The notes: a model not told the origin generated them from the sequence alone. A stretch of DNA of 12,500 bases from Glandiceps talaboti (GCF_964340395.1 NC_135570.1:13622822-13635321); one strand, 5' to 3'. Shown: positions 1 to 9,496, numbered from the stretch's first letter. Numbers and translations are program-made.

Positions 1-636
1 GATGGTGGCGTTTACATCAATGCGTTACAATACTGTCATCAAACAATGGCAGAGACAGGAAAAGGTATGTAGGCCGTGTTCAATGGACCGTCGCTCTTGC
101 TGTTCGTTTATCCTCAAAACAATATCAAATTGAGAAATTTTTGTGTATCAGTTATTTTTCTGTCATATAATTTGTAATTTGTAAACATGTGACGTTATGA
201 ATAACTGTTTACACTGGGTTATTTATTATACCACGTTAAAGTAATTGAAAATAATGACGTCATTTAACTTCTAATTTGCATAATTGCCTCTGTTTGAACT
301 GCCAATCACCAGTTCAAGGCGCGGGCTTAAATCTTGCAGTCTTGAGAGGGGTGGGTGATAGAGTGTCACAACATGACAGATCTCAAGCTATATATTTTTC
401 ATAAAGATACCAAAACACTTTCAACACATGAAATAATTTCAAAGATGTCGATGAGACAACATGTTACGTCAAGTTTTTATTTTGAAGAAAGCGCTCACAG
501 CTTCAAATTTTGTCTCTGATAAATATTCTTTCCTCTTTTTTTACAGCTGGTAAACATTGGATTATTTGCTATGGCAACATTGGCAGCCGTTTGCTGTTTG
601 AGTCTGTGTGCCTTACAGAAAAGCGGGTTTCTTTAA
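1..636 (+). CDS. 3' end of an unidentified membrane-protein gene (two exons, 5' partial)
   Basis: I do not recognise this gene. An exon runs off the left edge and ends at base 64 with AAAG|GTATGT, a strong donor. The next exon begins at 547 after a long pyrimidine tract ending TTTTTTTACAG. Reading the first exon from base 2 and joining phase 0 to phase 0 gives QWQRQEK followed by LVNIGLFAMATLAAVCC and LSLCALQKSGFL, then a TAA stop at 634-636. The segment after the junction is about 22 hydrophobic residues, which suggests a C-terminal membrane helix with a tail of about six residues. The ATG at 2-4 could be the start of a 50-residue small membrane protein or an internal methionine. All three frames of the first exon are open. 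Frame 1 would give a longer, non-hydrophobic ending that stops at 782. I prefer the membrane-helix frame, but this is inference. The intron is 482 bp (65-546). Confidence 0.45.
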
Positions 637-1187
637 GAATTCGTGAAATTGGACATCTTGAACGATTACTATTGATTTACCCAGTCGATATATTTTTTTT
701 TACATCCAGGGTCCAAACTAAACAGTACAAAATATTGACAGTTACAAATTATACTATTTTGGTAGATAATAGGCTCCTGTAACGTATTAGATAAAACATA
801 CTCAAAGAACATGCCCATGATCATTTAAAAAGACATCGGGGTTACTTCGAGTGTGTTCGTGTATTTACGCTTTGATTCGGTTACACCCCCAGGATGAGAG
901 GGGGACCGGAACTTCCACACTGGTAGAAGTGTAATGTGCCGCCCTGGTGCTAAATCATATACCCGATATTAGACCAATTTGGCAAAGCAGATCTAGAGAT
1001 ACTGCCAGTTTCTTTCATTGCGTTCTACTGTGATAATTAATAACTGTGGTGCTTACTGTAACTATGCTTTTGTATCATTGTTTATTTTCTAATTGTAAAT
1101 TCTTTATTTCTGCATATATGTATATATTTGAATTAATTTGTAAACAAGCTAGAAATACCCTTCATAAACTTAGAAGATTGCACAGAA

Positions 1188-1193
1188 AATAAA
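1188..1193 (+). terminator. candidate poly(A) signal AATAAA for the plus-strand gene
   Basis: This is a canonical AATAAA hexamer about 550 bases after the TAA stop at 634-636, which is a reasonable 3' UTR length. AT-rich DNA produces chance hexamers (another lies at 2265-2270), so the assignment rests on position only. Confidence 0.3.
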
Positions 1194-1768
1194 GAGCGAT
1201 TTCAAAATTGTATGGGAGAAAAACGCCAATACAGATATAATGCACAACCTGACTTTATTCAAACAAGTTTCATGTTACATAGGAATACTGTTGTCAAAGG
1301 GATACAGTTCTTGAATAATTAAAATTCTAAAGATATTTAGACAATATATCTTGATATTTTATAGTAAATATCTTACAGGTTGTAAAAAAGTGAGAAATGG
1401 GAATTATATTGTACTATACATATAACTGAGCTGTCACGTGATTTGACAGCAAATAGTCATTATTGCGAAAATATTCAAAAGGTATTAAAACGCCGACTGT
1501 GCTGATTTATAAAGAAAGCGATGTGTGTTTTTGTCGTGTTTGTCAAAATTACAACAGGGACGTGTGGCATCTATGCTTATCAGAACACTCTATACTACTA
1601 GAGACAAACACATGTAACTATTGTATCTGTTCTGACTGGTGAATCTGCACGGTTTTCCTTCCTTTACTGTATTGGTATCACTTGAAGTACCATGGTTGGA
1701 AAGCGGCATATTTATAGTATCTTGTTCGAACGCCTCTTGTTAAGATATTAGTCTCGGCTATCAAGACT

Positions 1769-1783
1769 CCCCCCCCCCCCCCC
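1769..1783. repeat. poly-C mononucleotide run (15 C)
   Basis: There are fifteen consecutive cytosines on the plus strand in otherwise AT-rich intergenic DNA. Such runs are slippage-prone and length errors in assembly are common. Confidence 0.9.
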
Positions 1784-2351
1784 ACCTCAGCAGCCCTTGA
1801 GCCATTAGCATTGAGGCTAGGTAATTTCCGAGACTATATAGACAACCGCAGTACTGTTAGAGCGAATGATATTTTCTGTTACAATGAAACGTACCGTCGA
1901 TAAAACTACAGCAACCATTCCCAGGGTATAATTGTTTCAAAACTAAACCTGGACCTGTTTGTTAAACTGTCACTCTCTTTTCATTCACGCAGAAAGTTAA
2001 AGTTGCTGAGTCGTTCAATCGTGTATCGGTCGTTGGGGGCGCTCTCGAACTCCACAGTGGAACGAACCATCCAGCTTACAGGGCGGGTATTAAACTAACA
2101 TATTGTGATTTCATCACGGTGGATTCGTTGTTGTTTTGTAACATATAAAAACATTGAGACCAAAAATTAAAAAGTGTACCTTTCTAAAACGCTACACTTG
2201 AAACTAAACTTTAATATATAAAAAGATGGCATATTTAATTTCGTAATTTTTGTCAATTTGTACAAATAAAATATACATATTAGCGCTACGGAGATCCAAC
2301 GAAGTTTGGCATCAGTTATGAAATGGTCTATGTAACATAAATTTTGGATTA

Positions 2352-2357
2352 TTTATT
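2352..2357 (-). terminator. candidate distal poly(A) signal for the K2P gene
   Basis: TTTATT on the plus strand reads AATAAA on the minus strand, about 1 kb past the K2P stop and beyond the foldback element. It is the first canonical hexamer I found downstream. Weaker TATAAA variants lie nearer, at 3217-3222 and about 2683-2688. If this one is used, the mobile elements at 2572-3335 lie inside the K2P 3' UTR. Confidence 0.2.
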
Positions 2358-2571
2358 CGTGTGGGTCATAAAAAAATGTGAAACTTTAGAAGTGAAGAAC
2401 GGGCTACCGATACCGGTAATTGTTTTTTTCTCGGTGTTGGCGTCGTGCCAAGTGACAATTGGTACAAAAAACAGAGAAAATTACTGCTGGTATCATAAAA
2501 TTTCATGACATAGCAACATCTGTTGTTTGTCAATATCCTGATATGTGATATGTGATATCCTAGAAAATACA

Positions 2572-2973
2572 TTAAAGGGGAACACAACCCCAGGAACTTG
2601 GATTCTGGAGAGTCAGTTCATGATTTTACATCACCTATAATTACTTGTGATTTCACAGAAACATCAAGTTGATATTACCCCTTTATAGGGTATATTTGCT
2701 TTGGACCATTGCATCATGGGATTCAGTAGAAATAATTATATATTCTATAAACATTGAATATTCATAATGTATGAGAAACTAAATGGAATAAGCACTTAGG
2801 AGTCATTGTTCAACCATGAATAATGGCCCACAGAAAACATACTCTGTAAAGACACAAATTCAACTTGATGTTTCTCTGAAATCACAAGCAGATTGTATAA
2901 AATCATGAACTGACTCTCCAGAAACCTTAGTTTATGAAATGTCTCTATTTCCTGGAGAGGTGTTTCCCTTTAA
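2572..2973. mobile_element. foldback MITE-like element with TTAA flanks
   Basis: TTAA occurs at 2572-2575 and again at 2970-2973. Between them is a 394-bp sequence whose ends are inverted copies: the left begins AGGGGAACACAACCCCAGGA and the right, read on the minus strand, begins AGGGAAACACCTCTCCAGGA. Further in, the arms share TCTGGAGAGTCAGTTCATGA, then CTTGTGATTTCA and GAAACATCAAGTTGA. The right arm carries about 16 extra bases between the terminal block and the TCTGGAGAG block. Weaker pairing continues towards the centre, for example TGG-CCATT...CATGG. No transposase frame is present, so it is non-autonomous. A TTAA duplication is typical of piggyBac-type insertion, but the AGGG terminus does not match the usual CCCT start, so the superfamily is uncertain. 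Confidence 0.75.
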
Positions 2974-2984
2974 AAACTTTTAGA

Positions 2985-3335
2985 AAGCATTCGTTGAGGA
3001 ACCATAGTGGTAACGAGTGCACACCTTACATAATGCTCTACCGAGATGTGTTCACAGCTTTGTACAATTACCCTGGCACAGATCTATTGTTGCACAGTGT
3101 GCGGGTGGCGCTGTACAAGTCACATTCTCCCGGAGGAGCTAGCATCCGACCCTGCTGCAATTAAGCTCAGGGAATTAAATCCTTCACACAACCACCGCCG
3201 TCCTACCAGGTTCCAATTTATACAACTGGCCTGGCAACGCGATAATGGTGGTTTTTAACCTTGCCTAAGGCACTTCTGTCAGAAACGTATGGTTACGGCG
3301 ACACGCGTAGATTACAAACCAGCAACTTGTGAAAC
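2985..3335 (-). repeat. decayed SINE-like dispersed repeat (tentative)
   Basis: ATGCTCTACCGAG at about 3033-3045 resembles the reverse complement of a tRNA A-box region (GATGCTCTACCACTGAG), and GGAACC about 36 bases before it could be a worn B-box remnant. Downstream, the stretch from the TTCCAATTTATACAACTGG area through TTGCCTAAGGCAC to GATTACAAACCAGC resembles, from memory, the conserved part of dispersed repeats common in invertebrate genomes, in which an 'ATTTATACACCTGG ... TTGCCTAAGGGCAC ... GATTCGAACC' order recurs. The similarity is partial and boundaries are approximate. It lies directly 3' of the K2P stop and could be part of its 3' UTR. Confidence 0.35.
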
Positions 3336-3382
3336 CATGACATTTTTTCCAACAGATCAACATCGCCAGTATACATTGAAAA

Positions 3383-5418
3383 TCACTTGTTGTTGCTTTC
3401 GTCATCTGAACAGCATTTCTTTGTATCCCATTTCCGTTGTAACGTCTTACCTCCAGTGACCAAGCATTTCAAAAACAAATTAAAACCAACGGATAGTATA
3501 ATCAATCCTATCGTTATGTATATCATGACAATAGTGGCTACAGCCTGTCTCTTTTTTGTCGAAAAGTCTTGGTTTATTTCCATATCACCAAATCCGATGG
3601 TGGTGATGGTAATAACACAGAAATACAGCGAATCGAAGTAAGACCAGTTCTCATAGACCATAAAAACGAAAGATCCACAAAATATATAAACAAGGAGAAG
3701 AAAGAGAATAACATATAGCGGCACATCCGGTTCTTCTTGGATACTTTGCTCCGGAGTTTTGACCTCATCACACGTTTGCACGCCCGTACTTCTTCTTTCT
3801 TCGATGTAAAATTCACACTGCGAGGATAAAGAGGTTGATGACATTTGCGACGAGAGTTTGGAAGATCTTGATATTACCGAATTATTTCGATGTTTACAGA
3901 TTTCAAATTTTACCCTTGAACATTTAGTACACATACTTTCTTCTGAGGAGGAGATGTCATGTTTTGTTTTGGAGTGAAGATTGCGATGTTTAGTTCGCCA
4001 CTCAGTTCGACGGATAGATGCACTGTCAGGGTAGGATGATACGATGATAGAGGGCAGTATGACATTATTATGCATATTCTCAGTTCTCGCTTCGTGTGTA
4101 GTTTCGTTTTCAGAGTGTATACTTAGAACTGGTGAACACCGGCCTAAATCCTCGTCTTCACATGAATCCACAACCCTTTGCTTTAGATCGTTGGATTTTT
4201 CTAGTCTGTCGCATGAATCATTACTCGGTAAGCTTGCCACTTTCAAAAGTTTGTCTTTCTTGCATTTAAGAAAGTGCATCCTGTCCTCACTCGGCATAGC
4301 TTGAAGCTCCTCGCTTTTATAAGTGATAGTATCGCAGTCGCCACAGTCGATGCTTGAATCATCCGTGGGTTCCGCGCTCGTTACTATGGAAACAGCAACA
4401 GATGTTTGATCACCTTCATCCTTGGATGGTTGTCCAAGTTCTCGTCGATCGCGTCCAGTAGTAGTCTCCACAAGTTTCCAGTTAGAAAAAGAAAGTTGGT
4501 TCAAATCTTCCATCAACTCACCGTGTCGATAGTGTTTCATGTAGGTACTTTTTGGACCCAGCTTTTTCTTGGTCCTTGAAGCATGTTTGAGGATCAGTCC
4601 AAGAACAAAACGAAGTGGCGTGGCCGCCAGGTCTCCGGCACATGACAGGAACAGTAAGTTCAGTGGTATTCCAACGAGAGCGTAGAACAGACAGAGTGTT
4701 CTGCCGCCAACTGTTACTGGCGCCAAGTATCCGTACCCTATGGGAAAAATTATGAGAACAACCAATTTCTGGAATTCGATAAAATGTGTATCTTCATAAA
4801 AAATGTATGAGAACTTATAATTGCATTCGAAATTCGAGTAGGTTTTCTTTGGTGTTTTCTAGTATTTATTACCGGTGGGACCGTCAACAGAATAAGGAAA
4901 TCAAGTATTATCTGGTACGGGTAATGTGTAAATTTGAACCTATCGGATAGGAGAGAAATATGTACTGCATAGACTATGAACTTATTTGTATGTATAGGTA
5001 TGAAATAGGCAAACACAGGCAGACAATACAATTTATGTAGGTGTATATTGTACACACAGACACAGACACAGGCACAGACACAGACACAGACACAGACACA
5101 GACACAGACACAGACACAGACACAGGCACAGACAAATAAACGATCACGCAAACAGACTCATGGTCAGACAGACATATAGACACACCCAATGAGACTGACG
5201 GATGGACACATACACACAGTGAGACAGACCTGTCGGACAGACAGGTATGATAAGACAGGCAAATAAAAACAGACAGGTAAGTAAACAGACAAGCATAGAC
5301 AGACAGGAACAGACAAATAGACGGACAAGCCTAGATAGAGAAAAATAGGCAAACGATTGACCAGACAGACTTCAGACAGACTTCCGACAGACTTCCGACA
5401 GACTTCCGACAGACAGGC

Positions 5419-5463
<45 letters not shown>

Positions 5464-6085
5464 GGACAGACACACAGACGGATCTTTAGACAGGCAGACA
5501 AACAGACAGACAGAGAGGACAGACGCACAGACAGATCTCGAATTATGTATGCAATTTTAAACTCTGTGGTGAATTGTCCGGTGTCAAGATGATATTTAAT
5601 TAGATCATGTCCTGTCCCTTATTGATTAATTTAATGGATGTATTAATTGACTAATCAATTTCATAAGTACAGAGCTGTGCAATCGATTCTGAATTATGCA
5701 TATCAATGTAATTTACAACTGTCACACTTAATTGACAGAATAGTCGGGGTTTAGTTTATTTCACTGTCCACCAACTACATATACCATATGTTTATATCTT
5801 GAAAAATCTTGCAGCCTAGTCAAGAACGATCTACGTTACATGCCTACCCCTAGCAACATGCCATCCACAGATAACTACACAAATATATCATATGCATAGT
5901 ATATTTATATACATTTTTTTACTTTGTCTTCAAACTTTTCAGTGTTATTATTTAATTTTTGATCATAAAATGTAGTACCATGATGAATTAACATGTATGC
6001 GTGTGTGTATATATGTATGTATGTGTGTATGTATGTATGTATGTATGTATGTATGTATGTATGTATGTATGTATGTATGTATGTA

Positions 6086-6122
<37 letters not shown>

Positions 6123-7102
6123 ATGTATGTATGTATGTATGTATGTATGTATGTATGTATGTATGCGTGTAGGAATTCGAAGGGACAATGTTTGAACTCA
6201 ATATTTTCACTATAAATTGCTATACCACTATTATTACACGACACTACGATATTTCATGATTTGTTATAAGGATAATGAGAGTATGTTTTTTTTTTCATTT
6301 CTGAACACAAATAACATACGCATTTGTGGGTGATTTATTCCACAAGCTCTGAATTATTATAAAATACGTTTCCTCTTTGCAGGCTTTTCAAATTACTTTC
6401 AAAGGATATGAGAATTTCGGTGTGATCGATGATCGTCTTGTGATTGTGTATCCGTATCTGAAATTATGGCATAGCGTGACAAGGACTTCACGCAATAACA
6501 TGTAATTAAGTCGCAACGCCTGCGGTAATATCAGCTTTGAAATTTAATTACAATTTCTTTAATTAGAATTAGTTACGAAACCTGGCAAGTTCAAATAAAT
6601 TCATAGTGAATTACTTTGAATTATTAATTAGTCAAGGTCAAACAGGGTTTTAAATAGCTACCGAGAATTAGGAATTCAAAATGTCTGCATCTCATATTTA
6701 AGAAAAAATCATACCTATTGTTGTTACCAGAGTCAAACAAAACAGACCTGTCGACGTCCATGTCCAAAGATCTGGTCCCTTCGGTCCACGGTCAGCTTCT
6801 TGAAATAAGCGACGATGTTCCTCGAGAATTACGGTAGCGATGCGAGTAAAATTTTCCATCTCCGACTGGCATAAATCGTCGAGAGTCCGTGTAAAGTTCG
6901 TCATGATCGCTTCTAAGTTGTTATATGCATAATTCGGTTGACCACGAACGCCTTCAATTTCATGAAACACGTAAGTGCCGACCAAAAGGTACGTGGTAAA
7001 AGTAACAGTTACAAACACGCATGTCCTCAATTTACGGAAAAATCTTAAATGGGATAAAAACCAAGAATATACTCCGCCGCAGTTTACATCCTTATTCGCC
7101 AT
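3383..7102 (-). CDS. two-pore-domain potassium (K2P) channel, complete, two exons
   Basis: K2P subunits dimerise in the membrane to form background K+ leak channels. The exons are 7102..6715 and 4737..3383 (join on the minus strand), giving 580 residues and a TGA stop at 3385-3383. The ATG at 7102 has A at -3 and G at +4 and an in-frame TAG 24 bases upstream. Order: M1 about residues 26-47; an extracellular cap with NFT glycosylation sites at N69 and N84 and C78; pore helix 1 and filter TTIGYG (127-132) followed by YLAP; M2 about 143-166 with the family motif YALVGIP; a very long cytosolic loop, about 170-467; M3 about 468-491; filter 2 TTIGFGD (508-514); M4 about 528-553; and a short tail ending in CCSDDE. 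The donor ATAG|GTATGA joins the acceptor CCCATAG|GGTACGG to rebuild the first filter. The long M2-M3 loop and short tail recall the TRESK/KCNK18 plan, but orthology is not established. Confidence 0.93.
5055..5134. repeat. CAGACA hexamer microsatellite
   Basis: About thirteen units of CAGACA with two GGCACA-type interruptions lie inside the K2P intron. The reverse strand reads as serine/valine or cysteine/valine runs in open frames, which are artefacts of the repeat. Confidence 0.92.
5160..5545. repeat. imperfect GACA tetranucleotide repeat tract
   Basis: This 390-bp tract is dominated by degenerate GACA/CAGA units, with a near-perfect core of about 12 units at 5418-5464. It lies in the K2P intron, and the flanking parts are progressively more degraded, as expected of an old expanding satellite. 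Open frames across it are repeat artefacts. Confidence 0.92.
5366..5409. repeat. four tandem 11-bp units CAGACTTCCGA
   Basis: This run has four exactly spaced 11-mers, the first with one variant base (CAGACTTCAGA). It abuts the pure GACA core and looks like a mutated GACA block that was itself tandemly copied. Confidence 0.85.
5992..6170. repeat. ATGT tetranucleotide microsatellite with internal GT tract
   Basis: Two long (ATGT)n blocks flank a central (GT)n block at about 6085-6106. The same decamer GTATGCGTGT occurs at both edges (5995-6004 and 6161-6170). The array is in the K2P intron, about 550 bp from the donor. The YIHT and MYVC polypeptides in its frames are artefacts. Confidence 0.95.
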
Positions 7103-8437
7103 CGTCAATACGTCGTGTTCTGGCTTCTAATTAATTAGACCAAATAGCGTAGCGTGCTTTCATACAGCAAGGATTTCATGCTGTGACTAGGCTTTGGTTC
7201 CGGCAGTCTGTCAGGGATCGCTGATAAAAAAAACACAGCATATGGCTGCGTATATTCCGGCAAACATTGTACACATTTACTGGCTAAATACAAATACCAC
7301 ATGCTGGTTGAGGACAACAATTGCTGGTAGGCTCGGTGTAAGATATACAACAGCAGATTATCACATATCTCGGCATTTTCCAATAAACAGTCCATCCATA
7401 ATTAGGGTCATGACACGTACGGACGGTATCTGAAAGATTGAGTCTTCGATCGAATATCTGTCGATCGTTACTTCGCGGAAGGATGGACCGTTACTTCTTG
7501 TCGAATGAAGCCTCATATCCTCGCTCTTGCATCTAGTAAAATTACCCTCAACCGATACATATATTGTCACTATGTCATTATCCTGACAACTCCTAACTCT
7601 CTACATCCACATTCAAAGACAACCAGATATATACCTCACGACTTTTTGCTTCAAATCACAGACCGGACTGCGTTCCAATTTAAAATATCTGTATACATTA
7701 TATTACGTCAGACAATAAAGATAACCACCGTGTTCATAATTGAATTATCGGAGTTGTTTACTCGGGCGTGTGACTGTGTATCAATCGAAGAACATACAAA
7801 TTATCCATATAGTCTCATGACAAACCTATACTCGTGTTAACAAATCAAAGTATTGTCCGGGTCGGAGAGAAAAGTGTGTTCGTTAGCAGTATGTGTGGAC
7901 AGGCTAAACGGGAGGAACAGTGATATATGCAAACATATAGGATACATAGCCACTACATTATCGATTCGACAATGAGTGCATGGGAGAATCTGTTGTGGTC
8001 GCTTGTATTGTTCATTGCAAATTATAAAGCAAAGGCGGCGATATTGGCCATTAAAAATGAATTTTGTTAGCTGAATAATCATATCTCGTGTTTTCATTTT
8101 ATGACACGTCACAGCACACCAAGCCAGACAACGTCATACGTAGCACCCAGCATTTTTGCATTGTTGCCATAGAAGCCAAAATGTATCGATAACGCTTATA
8201 TATTTCATATTTCATAAAACTAAAGAGTGATATTTGGTTTAAAAACTCTATCAACGTCCACGAAGCGTTTTTCGTACATGATGATGTAACTTGATCCGTC
8301 CAATTCGCTCGATATTAATTACGAAGCACGCAATTATCAATCCGTGACAGAACTCTTGAATGGGAGTGAATTTATCAATACTCAGAATAACTCAAACAGA
8401 AGCCCTAGTGGATAGCATGTAGTTAAACTGTCAATCA

Positions 8438-8445
8438 TGACGTCA
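8438..8445. promoter_or_regulatory. TGACGTCA (full CRE-like palindrome) upstream of K2P
   Basis: This is a perfect 8-bp CREB/ATF consensus about 1.3 kb upstream of the K2P start codon. An identical octamer at 255-262 lies inside an intron of the plus-strand gene, so chance occurrence is plausible. Confidence 0.2.
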
Positions 8446-8680
8446 CCATGTGTAGATTTCACTTTTATAATAACTCCGAAATAATTTCAATATCTGGTCA
8501 CGAAATGCAAAGAGTTAATAATACCAATATGCGATGTAATTTACAATATTACCACAAAACAGAAATCTGATATTGATGTTTTAAATGGATTTAATGTATA
8601 CAGGTTCAGAAATATTTATATCCAGTAATATACAGTGAACGGTTGGTGCAAAATACACGTACCTTTTCACAATGGTGTTC

Positions 8681-8808
8681 CGTCATATATGTAAGGGTAC
8701 CAAACTAATGTCTGTAACTAGTAATATTAGCAGCATATAATAGATTTATCACATGCTGCTAATATCGCTAATACCAGACATTAGTTTGGTACCCTTACAT
8801 ATATGACG
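8681..8808. repeat. 128-bp near-perfect hairpin (foldback element)
   Basis: The left arm 8681-8736 and right arm 8753-8808 are inverted copies. The outer 34 bp, starting CGTCATATATGTAAGGGTAC, pair perfectly. The inner 22 bp pair with several mismatches and end in ATATTAGCAGCAT. The loop is 16 bases. There is no open frame and no obvious target-site duplication. The near identity of the arms suggests a young insertion or a conserved structure. It could be a minimal palindromic MITE or a long-hairpin RNA source. Confidence 0.85.
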
Positions 8809-9490
8809 AAATCTACACATGATATATGTTAGAAATTATTATTAAATGTGTTTTAATAAAGGGGTCGTACTTTTCAGCAAATTTGCTAATCGATCAAACT
8901 GCTGTGTTCTGCACGAGTTGCAGTTTCTAGGCATTTTTGCAAAAAAAAGGAAAGATAACTGTTCCCTTTTTAAAAAAATATGACGCGGTCGTACTTTTAA
9001 GTTTTGGTAGTTGATCAATTTAATCTTTATATTGGATATATAAGAAAACTTATACAGCGAAATATTTTATCAAATTAAAATTACTGCATCCATCAAGTAC
9101 TAATATCAAATGTTTTCTGTTCAGATATAAGTCTTAACTGATCATGAGAATGTGGAAATCTGTCACTCCTGTTTCTAATAAATGTATGTTAACAAAGCAC
9201 ACATTGAAGTAATGTTATTGATGACAATGATTGCATTTTGCTGCTGTAGTGATATTTATTGGCGAATATAAAATATATCCCAATGTCAGCTAAACAATTG
9301 AATGATTAATTCTCAAACCGACATTACCAACCGCTATCATTTTTCACGAGGATTATACTATGTTTTGTCGGAAAGCATTACTTAATGTTTTAAAAGAAAA
9401 CTGGCACGAATATTATATATCAACGCCAATATTTATGAATGTCTGCTAAGACTTATTGTCTACAATATATTCCAGCGTGAATCAGTTCGA

Positions 9491-9496
9491 TTTATT
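9491..9496 (-). terminator. candidate poly(A) signal AATAAA for the Death-domain gene
   Basis: TTTATT on the plus strand gives AATAAA on the minus strand, 52 bases past the TGA stop of the Death-domain gene. That would make a very short 3' UTR. A further AATAAA is at 9260-9255. Confidence 0.4.

Larger units (their letters stand above)
637..2571. other. non-coding stretch: 3' UTR then intergenic
   Basis: No open frame here looks like protein and I found no convincing paired splice sites. The first half-kilobase is probably the 3' UTR of the plus-strand gene. A run of 15 cytosines lies at 1769-1783. AATAAA occurs at 1188 and 2265 on the plus strand, and its complement at 2352-2357. No RNA gene or recognisable mobile element was seen. 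Confidence 0.5.
4738..6714 (-). other. K2P intron (phase 1) splitting the first filter glycine codon
   Basis: This 1977-bp intron has a GTATGA donor at 6714 and a TTTTTCCCATAG acceptor ending at 4738. It falls after the first base of the codon for G130 in TTIGYG. A shared intron in the first-pore GYG codon is, to my knowledge, a hallmark of many K2P genes from worms to vertebrates, so it is probably ancestral. The inside holds several microsatellites (listed separately). The remaining AT-rich sequence at 5546-5991 and 6171-6714 shows no coding signal. Confidence 0.9.

Noticed and set aside
255-262. TGACGTCA octamer as a regulatory CRE
   Set aside because: It lies within a short intron of the plus-strand gene with no promoter context. 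A single 8-mer can occur by chance.
3387-4304. Plus-strand and other-frame ORFs over the K2P second exon
   Set aside because: They are shadows of the channel coding exon and have no features of their own.
4738-4765. ATG at 4765 (minus) as the start of the large K2P frame
   Set aside because: It lies in the intron. The acceptor CCCATAG|GG at 4738/4737 joins to the donor at 6715 and rebuilds TTIGYGYLAP, so these 28 bases are non-coding.
5040-5545. GACA/CAGACA tract as a CRISPR-like or designed array
   Set aside because: Units are 4-6 bp without unique spacers, and the setting is a eukaryotic intron. It is an ordinary microsatellite.
4750-5560. Cysteine/valine-, serine- and arginine/threonine-rich open frames over the GACA repeats
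   Set aside because: They are repeat artefacts inside the K2P intron.
5905-6244. Open frames of YIHT or MYVC repeats over the ATGT array
   Set aside because: These are pure products of microsatellite translation in every frame, with no conserved protein content.
7103-7108. TTG at 7108 as the K2P start
   Set aside because: It is not an ATG. The ATG at 7102 has a good context, with an in-frame TAG at 7129-7127 upstream.
7135-7395. 86-codon minus-strand open frame just upstream of K2P
   Set aside because: It has no recognisable domain, signal peptide or splice partner. It could be an upstream ORF in the K2P leader, but nothing supports translation.
7505-7840. 111-codon plus-strand open frame
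   Set aside because: Composition is like the surrounding intergenic DNA, no motif is present, and no splice sites pair with it.
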